Part shown: positions 1 to 7,487 of the stretch, one piece after another | Numbering within the stretch: position 1 is the stretch's first letter | How the letters are laid out: every line of letters starts with the position of its first letter | Origin: T1SED10-198M sp003554345 [NCBI: Candidatus Sumerlaeota bacterium] | GTDB lineage: Bacteria > Sumerlaeota > T1SED10-198M | Length of the DNA stretch: 7,998 nucleotides | Reading direction: 5' to 3' | NCBI GenBank assembly: GCA_003554345.1 | Contig: PWGE01000115.1 | Coordinates: 1 to 7,998 of the forward strand | The notes under the pieces: model-generated | Databases searched by the model: none | Told to the model about the DNA's origin: nothing | What the model saw: the letters and a program-made list of their open reading frames with translations, nothing else | Position numbers and translations under genes: made by a program

Positions 1-102
1 AACCCAGGAGTATAGAACTTGTAAGCAATATTTTTCTGTTTTCTTAGTTGTTCTTCTTTTTCTGAATTCTTAAGGTATTTCTATTTTCAGAGGAGTTATT
101 CA

Positions 103-122
103 CGCTAACTCAAGAGTTAGCG
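103..122. repeat. Perfect palindrome (9-bp stem)
   Basis: CGCTAACTC (103-111) is followed by AA and then its exact reverse complement GAGTTAGCG (114-122). As RNA it could fold into a hairpin of eight pairs closed by a CAAG tetraloop. No run of T follows on either strand, so it is not a standard intrinsic terminator. It forms one edge of the repeat patch and is more likely part of that dispersed-repeat-like structure. Confidence 0.7.
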
Positions 123-136
123 CCACCTATCATGAA

Positions 137-198
137 AATAAGATGCCGATACCGCCAGAGTGAACTTTCAGAATAAGAATAAGATGCCGATACCGCCA
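137..198. repeat. 21-base direct repeat, two copies, 41-base period
   Basis: A 21-base word with the core GATGCCGATACCGCC is present exactly at 137-157 and 178-198. The copies are separated by 20 unrelated bases. Each copy is itself an imperfect palindrome. Only two copies are seen and the spacer is not CRISPR-like, so this is not a CRISPR array. It resembles short dispersed non-coding repeats found in many bacterial genomes, but I cannot see the rest of the genome to confirm that. Confidence 0.7.
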
Positions 199-225
199 TA
201 GGCGGACTGTAAGTCGGAGATCGGC
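186..225. repeat. Nested GC-rich inverted repeats
   Basis: CCGCC (193-197), ATA and GGCGG (201-205) form a perfect small hairpin. It is enclosed by an outer inverted pair, GCCGAT (186-191) and ATCGGC (220-225). A further short pair, GGAG (216-219) and CTCC (227-230), overlaps the outer arm, so alternative folds exist. No T-tract follows on either strand. The second copy of the 21-base direct repeat supplies the left arms, which ties the hairpin and the direct repeat into one structured unit. Confidence 0.55.
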
Positions 226-350
226 GCTCCCAGGAAGGCAGAAATACACTCATGGAGTACAAGTTTTTATAGCGACGTATACTATATTTTGAAGGGTCTA
301 TTTTCAGAGGAGTGTCTAAATGATGACAAAGACATATATAAAAAGAAATC

Positions 351-1139
351 TCATCGGCGAAATTCCGGGAATAAACGCCGCATTATCCAGGCATATTGAA
401 AATACGCTATTTCAGGCTCTTCAATTTCTGCATGCCAGGCTTTTTCCCATTCCAATGAAAAATATCCCTGAAAGTCAATTTCTTTCATTTTATTGACAAG
501 ATCTTTCAGAGGAAACATTCCTGAATTCATTAACACATAATGATCTTTTTGTTCCCAGGGTAAATACATCCAATCTTTTAAATGCAGATGTTTGATATAA
601 GGTCGCATATACTTCAGTGAAATATCCAGCGATTCATCATGAACAAGGGTATGTTTCACATCCCATATTACACCATAATACCTGTCATTAACGTTTGAAA
701 AAAGTTCTTTAACTTCCTTTCCCCTGGTGATAACATCATGCGTTTCAAGAAGCACCTGTACACCACTGTCTTTAACAAAAGATTCCAGTCTGTTGAAAGA
801 ATCTGCCACCCATTTAACAGGACCACCAAAAGTCCGCACATAAGGAGCCCCAATATCATAAGCCAGTTCAATCATAGTTTTTAAATTATCTTCCTGCTTC
901 TGACGTTCCTCAAATTCGGTATCATGAAATTGAGAATAAGCAGTTAAACAGCATACTTCCACACCGTGATTTTTAAATTTATGGCGTAAATCATTCCTTT
1001 TTCCTTTATTCCACGAAGGGCTTATTTGTTTGTCATATCCCCTGAGTTCGACACCATCATATCTATTTCGATAAGCCCAATTAATTATCTTATCCATATC
1101 CCATTCAGGACAACCCAGCGTGCTAAAAGATAACTTCAT
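351..1139 (-). CDS. Sugar phosphate isomerase/epimerase-like TIM-barrel protein
   Basis: This 262-residue protein belongs to the xylose isomerase-like/AP endonuclease family 2 TIM barrels. Counting from MKLSF, likely metal-binding residues of the family are seen in order: E132 in LLETHD, D160 in VIWDVKH, H186 in HLHLKDW and E230 in SLEWEKAW. The C-terminal WHAEIEEPE stretch is also typical. Members bind a divalent metal and isomerise or epimerise keto-sugars, inosose or hydroxypyruvate-like substrates; the substrate here cannot be told. No signal peptide is visible, so it should be cytosolic. A longer frame begins at a GTG at 1148, but ATG 1139 has GAGGAG eight bases upstream and fits better. 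It is the last visible gene of the dnaN operon, 5 bases after the obgE stop. No clear terminator follows it. Confidence 0.85.
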   Translation of the reverse strand: MKLSFSTLGCPEWDMDKIINWAYRNRYDGVELRGYDKQISPSWNKGKRNDLRHKFKNHGVEVCCLTAYSQFHDTEFEERQKQEDNLKTMIELAYDIGAPYVRTFGGPVKWVADSFNRLESFVKDSGVQVLLETHDVITRGKEVKELFSNVNDRYYGVIWDVKHTLVHDESLDISLKYMRPYIKHLHLKDWMYLPWEQKDHYVLMNSGMFPLKDLVNKMKEIDFQGYFSLEWEKAWHAEIEEPEIAYFQYAWIMRRLFPEFRR

Positions 1140-1144
1140 GTAAA

Positions 1145-3231
<2,087 letters not shown>

Positions 3232-3255
3232 AAAATTGTGTATTGCCGGTCATTT

Positions 3256-4383
3256 TCAGAAAGTCAAAGCTGAAAAGAAATAAAATTGCCGACATCCTTC
3301 AGGCGATTCCTCAGGTTTTATAAAGAGTGGATTGCGCTTGGCGGGCATTTTGAGAATAAGGTTTTTGCTATCCAACAGACTGAGAACTTTATTAAAATTA
3401 GACACATCAACGTATATTTTAAACTTTTCTTTATTACTTTCAACGACCTCAATAATTACTTCGGATTTAATTGGCGAATTATAGGCTGAAATTTTTGTCT
3501 GCTCATCTCCATCAAAATCAATAGTAAAGCATGCAGAATCTGGATCCAGAATAGCAAAAAGAGGTTTTAGCCGGCTTCGTAGATTTTCAACATTATATTT
3601 AATTTCATATTTACTATCCTGTTGGATAAGATTGCGTAAATCCATATATTCTTCTGCTATAAGCAGTATTTTATAGGAAACTGATCCAATATTTATAACA
3701 GCTCTATCTTCACCCAGCTGAACAAATACTTGTTCGTCTTCTTCAAGAGGAGCGATTATTTTTTCTACCGCTTTCGCACATTTTAAAGGTAATACAAAAC
3801 GTACTCTCTCTTCTATTTCCAGTTTATCTGTGTCAAATTCTATATAACCTAAAGAGGCTCCATCAGTAGCCCCTATCAAAAGAAAATCAGAATACCGCTC
3901 AAAAAGAACTCCCACATACATTGGCTGTTGTGCAACCCGTATATTAGGTGCAGCAAAGGGAATCACCTTTTTGAGACTGTATTGAAGGTGACCCGCCATA
4001 AAGGTCATTTCTTTTTTCACCTTTTCAATATTCATGAAAATAAATTCATCAGGATCAATAGTGGGAAAAGAATACTTACTGGAAGGAGTTTTCATTTCCA
4101 GACTATTATCCTGTAATTCGAATATGAGATCTTCTTCCGAAAGGTTTTTTACGATTGAAAAAAGCTCTTCTGCATTTACAGTGGTTTTTCCTTCTGATTC
4201 AACAGATGCTGGTATTTCCACTGTTATTTCAATATGGGTATCTGTAGCAGTAATATATGCTTTATCATGCGTAAAATTTATAAATACGTTCTTTAAAATA
4301 GGTGATGTCGATGATTTTTCTACAATATCATTGGTATGATCAAGAGCATTACGTAATTCTGTTTTTAGTAATGAACCTTTCAT
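3256..4383 (-). CDS. dnaN: DNA polymerase III beta subunit (sliding clamp)
   Basis: This 375-residue protein matches the usual length of the bacterial sliding clamp, the ring that tethers DNA polymerase III to DNA. Three similar domains are expected at about 1-120, 125-250 and 255-375. Recognisable family words are ITATDTHIEI near residue 45, YSFPTIDPDEF near 104-114 and IGATDGASLGY near 173 (normally ATDGHRLA-like). The C-terminus reads FYFFSALTF instead of the common VMPMR(L/I) ending that helps form the partner-binding pocket. The protein is therefore recognisable but divergent. ATG 4383 has a strong GAGGAGG site 13 bases upstream, which is a long spacing, but no nearer in-frame start exists. 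It is the first gene of the operon and sits directly beside the candidate replication origin, a common place for dnaN. Confidence 0.95.
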   Translation of the reverse strand: MKGSLLKTELRNALDHTNDIVEKSSTSPILKNVFINFTHDKAYITATDTHIEITVEIPASVESEGKTTVNAEELFSIVKNLSEEDLIFELQDNSLEMKTPSSKYSFPTIDPDEFIFMNIEKVKKEMTFMAGHLQYSLKKVIPFAAPNIRVAQQPMYVGVLFERYSDFLLIGATDGASLGYIEFDTDKLEIEERVRFVLPLKCAKAVEKIIAPLEEDEQVFVQLGEDRAVINIGSVSYKILLIAEEYMDLRNLIQQDSKYEIKYNVENLRSRLKPLFAILDPDSACFTIDFDGDEQTKISAYNSPIKSEVIIEVVESNKEKFKIYVDVSNFNKVLSLLDSKNLILKMPAKRNPLFIKPEESPEGCRQFYFFSALTF

Positions 4384-4396
4384 GATAATTAATATG

Positions 4397-4403
4397 CCTC
4401 CTC
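4397..4403 (-). promoter_or_regulatory. dnaN ribosome-binding site with long spacing
   Basis: GAGGAGG on the minus strand is the strongest Shine-Dalgarno match in the window, but 13 bases separate it from ATG 4383. The intervening codons in frame are ATA, TTA, ATT and ATC, none of them a normal start. The spacing may reduce dnaN translation efficiency, which is inference. Confidence 0.6.
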
Positions 4404-4485
4404 ATAATTCTTCGGACTGTAATTATGATACATTTTTTTTTTAAAAACTTAAATCTAATCTCTATTAGTCATATACAGTCAGTAA

Positions 4486-4494
4486 TGTGAATAA
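4486..4494 (-). promoter_or_regulatory. DnaA box
   Basis: Read on the minus strand this is TTATTCACA, a full match to TTWTNCACA. It lies about 100 bases upstream of the dnaN start, where bound DnaA could also influence dnaN transcription. It is followed by weaker boxes at 4510-4518, 4548-4556 (CTATCCACA) and 4581-4589. Confidence 0.6.
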
Positions 4495-4648
4495 TGAGGA
4501 TAAATTAGATTATTCACCAGTAAAAGGGAGATTATTGATAATTATTTTGTGGATAGTTTTTGAAAAATCCGGTTGTTTACTGTGAAGAAAAGAGAACAGT
4601 TTTTTATCAATGATTTCAGGGAAAATTTTTAGCAAGGCGTGCACAATA

Positions 4649-4657
4649 TTATTCACA
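4649..4657 (+). promoter_or_regulatory. DnaA box
   Basis: TTATTCACA on the plus strand is a full match to TTWTNCACA. It lies roughly in the middle between the minus-oriented boxes near dnaN and the paired plus-oriented boxes further right. Confidence 0.6.
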
Positions 4658-4776
4658 AGAAGAAGTTATACTTTGTATAATAAATCATGATTATTACTTA
4701 AATACCTGAAATACAGAGCGTAAGAAAAAAGGATATCTTATATTTTTCCCATTTTGTTTTACTATATGAGAATGTT

Positions 4777-4797
4777 TTCTCCACAAAGTTTTCCACA
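4777..4797 (+). promoter_or_regulatory. Tandem DnaA box pair 1
   Basis: TTCTCCACA (4777-4785, one mismatch) and TTTTCCACA (4789-4797, full match) point the same way, with start points 12 bases apart and AAG between them. The same arrangement recurs at 4887-4907, exactly 110 bases to the right. Confidence 0.65.
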
Positions 4798-4886
4798 ACC
4801 ACCTTTAACTCCTGTTTCACCGTTATTATAGAGTTATATCCCTGAAAATGGTCTTTTATAGTAAATTCAGGGATTTTAGGTGTAAA

Positions 4887-4907
4887 TTTTTCACAAAGTT
4901 TTCCACA
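4887..4907 (+). promoter_or_regulatory. Tandem DnaA box pair 2
   Basis: TTTTTCACA (4887-4895) and TTTTCCACA (4899-4907) both match TTWTNCACA and are again separated by AAG. The 17-mer CACAAAGTTTTCCACAA is shared exactly with pair 1 (4782-4798 and 4892-4908). This pair borders the most AT-rich part of the region, which is where duplex melting would be expected. Confidence 0.68.
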
Positions 4908-5146
4908 ATAAAATACCAAATCAAGAGCTAAAAGAACTTACAGTTATATCAAGAATTTACATAAATAGGAAATATGAAATGTTTTAAAATAAGGTGATGT
5001 TTTAAATATCTTTTTTAGTTGGAGAAAAGGGATACATAAGAAAATTTTTTATTTAACAAAAGTACTGTTTAAAAATGTTGACTTTTTAATCCAAAGTTTC
5101 TAAATAAAACAGCGTTGTCCAGAAAAAACGAGGTAAAATTTCTACA

Positions 5147-5851
5147 TTATTCTTTACGAACTATTACAGAATAGAGGCGTCCTGTTTTTTGTCCTTCACG
5201 CCTGTAAGAAAAGTATGAATGTTTGTGACAGACAGTGCATTCCGGTTTTCTACCAATCTGATAGGAAGGAATATTAAACTGCCTGCATTGAAAAAGTATA
5301 ATAGCCTGGAGGTTAATATGGTTTGAAGTGATTATATCAGGAACCTCATTATATCTGGAGAGGAAAAGCTTTTTTACATCTTCTCCCACTTCAAAACAGC
5401 ATTCTCTGATAAATGGGCCAAATTCCACATGGAGCTGACTCAGGTTTATATCATGTTTACGTTTGATAATTTTCAGAAAAGAAGGAAAAATCTCTTGATA
5501 TATACCTCTCCAGCCGGCATGGATAAGTCCCACAAAGCCTGAGGGTGGATGAGTAAGAAAGATCGGAAGACAATCAGCCGTTTGAATAATAAGAGCCTCT
5601 TTGTTATCGAAGGTATAAAGGGCATCATAACCGGGATAGCAGGTGGTACCTTTTCCCTGGTTATAAACCTGGATGGCGGCGGTTGAATGAATTTGCTGAA
5701 GATAATGGAGACCATTTACCCACGGATAATTCTTTTCTATATATTTTTCAAATTCTGGTATGGTATGAATATCAGAATATTTAGTTGTCGTGAAAGCGAG
5801 AATATTTTTCAGATGTTCTTTATCAAAAATCTGAACAAGATGTGCTGGCAT
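5147..5851 (-). CDS. pgeF: Peptidoglycan editing factor PgeF / YfiH laccase-domain family
   Basis: This 234-residue protein is of the YfiH/DUF152 (laccase-domain) family and of typical length. Visible signatures are QQIHST 52-57, DALYT 76-80, QTADCLP 90-96, HAGWRG 111-116, GPFIRECCFEVG 145-156 and the C-terminal SYRREGQKTGR 215-225. H55, C94, H111 and a Cys of the 151-152 pair are the likely metal-site residues. Family members have been reported as purine nucleoside phosphorylase/deaminase-type enzymes and, in E. coli, as an editing factor that prevents serine misincorporation into peptidoglycan precursors. The true reaction here cannot be settled from sequence. No signal peptide is seen, so it is cytosolic. 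Its ATG overlaps the stop of the DUF4434 gene by one base (TGATG), so translation is probably coupled. It ends at the edge of the candidate origin without an obvious terminator. Confidence 0.93.
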   Translation of the reverse strand: MPAHLVQIFDKEHLKNILAFTTTKYSDIHTIPEFEKYIEKNYPWVNGLHYLQQIHSTAAIQVYNQGKGTTCYPGYDALYTFDNKEALIIQTADCLPIFLTHPPSGFVGLIHAGWRGIYQEIFPSFLKIIKRKHDINLSQLHVEFGPFIRECCFEVGEDVKKLFLSRYNEVPDIITSNHINLQAIILFQCRQFNIPSYQIGRKPECTVCHKHSYFSYRREGQKTGRLYSVIVRKE

Positions 5852-6786
5852 CAGTAATCTTTTTTTTCAAGAATATTTTCCCGATATCTTTCATATAATT
5901 TTCGAGCGGAGGGGTACATAGAATGTGGGCTCATAAAATGACTGAATTCGAAGGTAATTAATTTTTCTGAATAAGGTGTTGCCATTTCCATTTTTCTTTT
6001 CAGAATTCTCCAATCAATAGGGGGGAATCTAATATGATATCGTCGCCCAAAAGACTCTATATTTGTCCAGTTAGTGAGATTAAATTCACGACTGAGTTCA
6101 TGAGCTTCTTTTAAATAATCTTCTAATTCAAATGTTTCTGACTTATTCATTTCAAAGGTACAGGAGCCATCCTGAAAAGCACAGATATCAATATATTTTC
6201 CGGCAGAGGAAAGGATAGTTCGCCAGTCTTCCATAAATCGACGATGTCGTTCCGGCTTATTTGCTTCCCGATAAGCCCAGGAGGGAAAGTAAGGAGAAAT
6301 CAGGACAGGTTTTTCCGGTGCCAGTTCTTTCATCAAATGACTCATGCGGGTATACATTTCAATAGCCCCTACAGAAGCGATACACGTTTCGCTGGAAACG
6401 TACCATCCCCGGAAAGCCGGATGCTCTCCGTACCTTTCCATGATTTCGGGAAGAACTCTTTTATTTATTTCCCAATCTTCCTCCCATTCATTCCAGAAAT
6501 CTACAGATGTTTTATTCACATACGTTCCAAAGAACAGTTTCATACCGCATCGCTCAGCTTCATCAAGAAACAATTGGCCCAGATCCGGTCCGGATTTTAT
6601 ACCAAGTACTTCAGAAGGATATATCGCCTGCTCTCGTAACCCCATTCTTATTATAATAACAGTGTCTATGCCGGCTTCTTTCATGGTGTCGAATTCACGA
6701 CGCCAGTCCTCACGGCTCCAGTTCTGGGAAGGAATATCCCAGGTTATTTCGTCAAGAAAGGTACCTGTAATCTTCTTTGTTTCCAT
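5851..6786 (-). CDS. DUF4434-type TIM-barrel protein, possible glycoside hydrolase-like
   Basis: This 311-residue protein resembles the DUF4434 family, a TIM-barrel group related to glycoside hydrolases with no settled activity. Typical elements, numbered from METKK, are ITGTFLDE 6-13, the helix ending in MKEAGIDTVIII 35-46, GWYVSSE 127-133, LISPYF 162-167, ICAFQDG 201-207, WTNIESF 240-246 and ITFEFSHFMSP 277-287. E133 and E244 sit at the ends of putative barrel strands and are candidate acidic catalytic residues; this is inference. There is no signal peptide, which is unusual for a polysaccharide-degrading enzyme, so a cytosolic or non-enzymatic role is possible. The open frame could begin at ATG 6828 and overlap thpR, adding a lysine-rich tail. 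However, GAGGAG lies six bases before ATG 6786, so I chose that start. It lies between thpR and pgeF in one apparent operon. Confidence 0.78.
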   Translation of the reverse strand: METKKITGTFLDEITWDIPSQNWSREDWRREFDTMKEAGIDTVIIIRMGLREQAIYPSEVLGIKSGPDLGQLFLDEAERCGMKLFFGTYVNKTSVDFWNEWEEDWEINKRVLPEIMERYGEHPAFRGWYVSSETCIASVGAIEMYTRMSHLMKELAPEKPVLISPYFPSWAYREANKPERHRRFMEDWRTILSSAGKYIDICAFQDGSCTFEMNKSETFELEDYLKEAHELSREFNLTNWTNIESFGRRYHIRFPPIDWRILKRKMEMATPYSEKLITFEFSHFMSPHSMYPSARKLYERYRENILEKKDY

Positions 6787-6792
6787 ACTACG

Positions 6793-6798
6793 CTCCTC
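6793..6798 (-). promoter_or_regulatory. Ribosome-binding site deciding the DUF4434 gene start
   Basis: GAGGAG on the minus strand has six bases between it and ATG 6786. The alternative upstream ATG at 6828 has no comparable site, and its product would begin with a run of lysines encoded by the A-rich tract at 6801-6817. The shorter start leaves 28 bases after the thpR stop. Confidence 0.72.
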
Positions 6799-6814
6799 TA
6801 TTTTTTTCTTTTTT

Positions 6815-7384
6815 TTACTTCTTGTCATTGGGAAAACGGCGCCTCAAAAGGGGTATATACCGGGCGCCTTCTTTTGAAAGTTTTGATTGATAAAAAGTTA
6901 AATATTCGAATTGTTCATCTGGTATTAATTCGATGCCTTTAAATTCTTCTAAAGCGGTTATATGTTTTTTAGTAAGAGATTTTTTTACTCTCCCCAGGGT
7001 TATATGAGGAATAAAAGGCCGCTTGTCGGTTGGCAGGTGTAAAGACTTAAGAAAATGGTCAATATCCTTTTTTAAAGGGATAAGTGGTTGAAAGCTTGAT
7101 AAACCTATCCATATAACACGGGGAGAATGCCAGTGGGGAAAAACGTCGACCGCCCTGAGAGAAAAGTTGAAAGGTGAAGGAAGAGAAAGCTCATTAAGGT
7201 ATTGACTGATTGCCTGTTGTTGTTCCTGATTAATATTTTTAAGAAAAGCGAGAGTGACATGAAACTGATTTTTTTTTGCCCACGATATCTTTGTTCCCAC
7301 CATTTCTTTCTGGAGATTTTGACTGAACTGGTAAATTTTTTCGCAGGCCTGATGGGGGAGGTCCAGAGCAATAAAGGTTCTCAT
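6815..7384 (-). CDS. thpR: RNA 2',3'-cyclic phosphodiesterase (LigT/ThpR, 2H family)
   Basis: This 189-residue protein of the 2H phosphoesterase superfamily carries both diagnostic HxTx motifs: HVTL at 42-45 and HITLGR at 127-132, numbered from MRTFIALDLP. The start MRTFIALDLP and the FPHWHSPRVIWIGL segment (82-95) are classic for the LigT/ThpR subfamily. Members hydrolyse 2',3'-cyclic phosphate RNA ends to 2'-phosphates and show some RNA ligase activity in vitro; the cellular role is unclear. It should be cytosolic. An in-frame ATG at 7405 would lengthen the protein by seven residues, but it overlaps a perfect TATAAT -10 box, so transcription should start after it. ATG 7384 is therefore preferred, leaving a very short leader with no visible Shine-Dalgarno. 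It is the first gene of the thpR-DUF4434-pgeF operon. Confidence 0.93.
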   Translation of the reverse strand: MRTFIALDLPHQACEKIYQFSQNLQKEMVGTKISWAKKNQFHVTLAFLKNINQEQQQAISQYLNELSLPSPFNFSLRAVDVFPHWHSPRVIWIGLSSFQPLIPLKKDIDHFLKSLHLPTDKRPFIPHITLGRVKKSLTKKHITALEEFKGIELIPDEQFEYLTFYQSKLSKEGARYIPLLRRRFPNDKK

Positions 7385-7403
7385 GAGATTTTTATTATGG
7401 CAC

Positions 7404-7430
7404 ATTATAGAAAAAATACAAACGATTCAA
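7404..7430 (-). promoter_or_regulatory. Promoter for the thpR operon
   Basis: On the minus strand, TTGAAT (7430-7425) is followed after 15 bases by a perfect TATAAT (7409-7404). The spacer is short for sigma-70, although TTTGAA one base upstream gives 16. Transcription would start near 7397, leaving roughly 13 untranslated bases before ATG 7384. Confidence 0.55.
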
Positions 7431-7456
7431 ATGGTCTTTAACGAAAGAAACTAACG

Positions 7457-7484
7457 TTGTTATTCAGGTGAAAATCAGTATACT
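7457..7484 (+). promoter_or_regulatory. Promoter for the glycosyltransferase gene
   Basis: TTGTTA (7457-7462) and TATACT (7479-7484) are separated by 16 bases on the plus strand. Transcription would be expected to start about seven bases after the -10 box, at or within the tandem ATGs at 7488 and 7491, so the message may be leaderless. It diverges from the thpR promoter across about 27 bases. Confidence 0.45.
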
Positions 7485-7487
7485 GGT

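Larger units (their letters stand above)
81..313. repeat. Repeat patch bounded by a 16-base direct repeat
   Basis: The 16-mer CTATTTTCAGAGGAGT occurs exactly at 81-96 and again at 298-313. The roughly 200 bases between the copies contain a perfect palindrome, a 21-base direct repeat and GC-rich inverted repeats, and look more GC-rich than the surrounding AT-rich DNA. This stretch lies downstream of the isomerase stop codon and has no supported gene. The arrangement would fit a small non-coding element with duplicated flanks, or a local duplication. A 16-base duplication is long for a transposon target site, and I see no transposase or clear terminal inverted repeats, so calling it a mobile element is inference. 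The 16-mer contains GAGGAG, the same core used as a ribosome-binding site elsewhere in the window. Bases 1-80 and 314-350 show nothing I can name. Confidence 0.5.
4486..5120. other. Probable chromosomal replication origin (oriC)
   Basis: The 763-base gap between pgeF and dnaN contains no credible gene but many DnaA-box-like 9-mers. Perfect matches to TTWTNCACA lie at 4486-4494 (minus orientation) and at 4649-4657, 4789-4797, 4887-4895 and 4899-4907 (plus orientation). One-mismatch boxes lie at 4510-4518 and 4777-4785 (plus) and at 4548-4556 and 4581-4589 (minus). The stretch from about 4911 to 5110 is very AT-rich and would suit duplex unwinding. Position next to dnaN agrees with origin placement in many bacteria. 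dnaA itself is not in the window. I see no convincing sigma-70 promoter for dnaN here; a CATAAT at 4427-4422 is a weak -10 candidate only. The exact limits of the origin are approximate. Confidence 0.75.

Noticed and set aside
1-69. Minus-strand open stretch ending in KYCLQVLYSW, vaguely like the start of NusB
   Set aside because: It is bounded by a TAA at 70-72 and has no ATG, GTG or TTG within the visible part, so no gene start can be supported; the resemblance covers only a few residues.
2-73. Plus-strand tail of 23 codons ending in VVLLFLNS and a stop, possibly the end of a membrane protein
   Set aside because: Too short to judge and of low complexity; nothing confirms it as coding.
103-122. 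Intrinsic terminator for the dnaN operon
   Set aside because: The palindrome is perfect but no T-tract follows on the minus strand, and it lies more than 200 bases past the isomerase stop.
137-198. Possible CRISPR array
   Set aside because: Only two repeat copies, a 20-base spacer, no further units and no cas genes in the window.
4698-4919. A 73-residue minus-strand open frame inside the candidate origin
   Set aside because: It runs straight through both DnaA-box pairs, has no ribosome-binding site, matches no family I recognise and has composition expected from AT-rich intergenic DNA.
5040-5146. Terminator after pgeF
   Set aside because: Only weak, imperfect inverted repeats in AT-rich sequence (around 5053-5075) are visible; they do not form a convincing stem followed by a T-run.
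6801-6817. T-rich tract as a plus-strand terminator or slippage hotspot
   Set aside because: No hairpin precedes it on the plus strand; on the minus strand it is the A-rich spacer between the thpR end and the DUF4434 ribosome-binding site.
6344-6877. Long plus-strand open frame opposite the DUF4434 gene
   Set aside because: It is the antisense shadow of a gene with clear family motifs, a ribosome-binding site and operon context; its own translation shows no recognisable domain.
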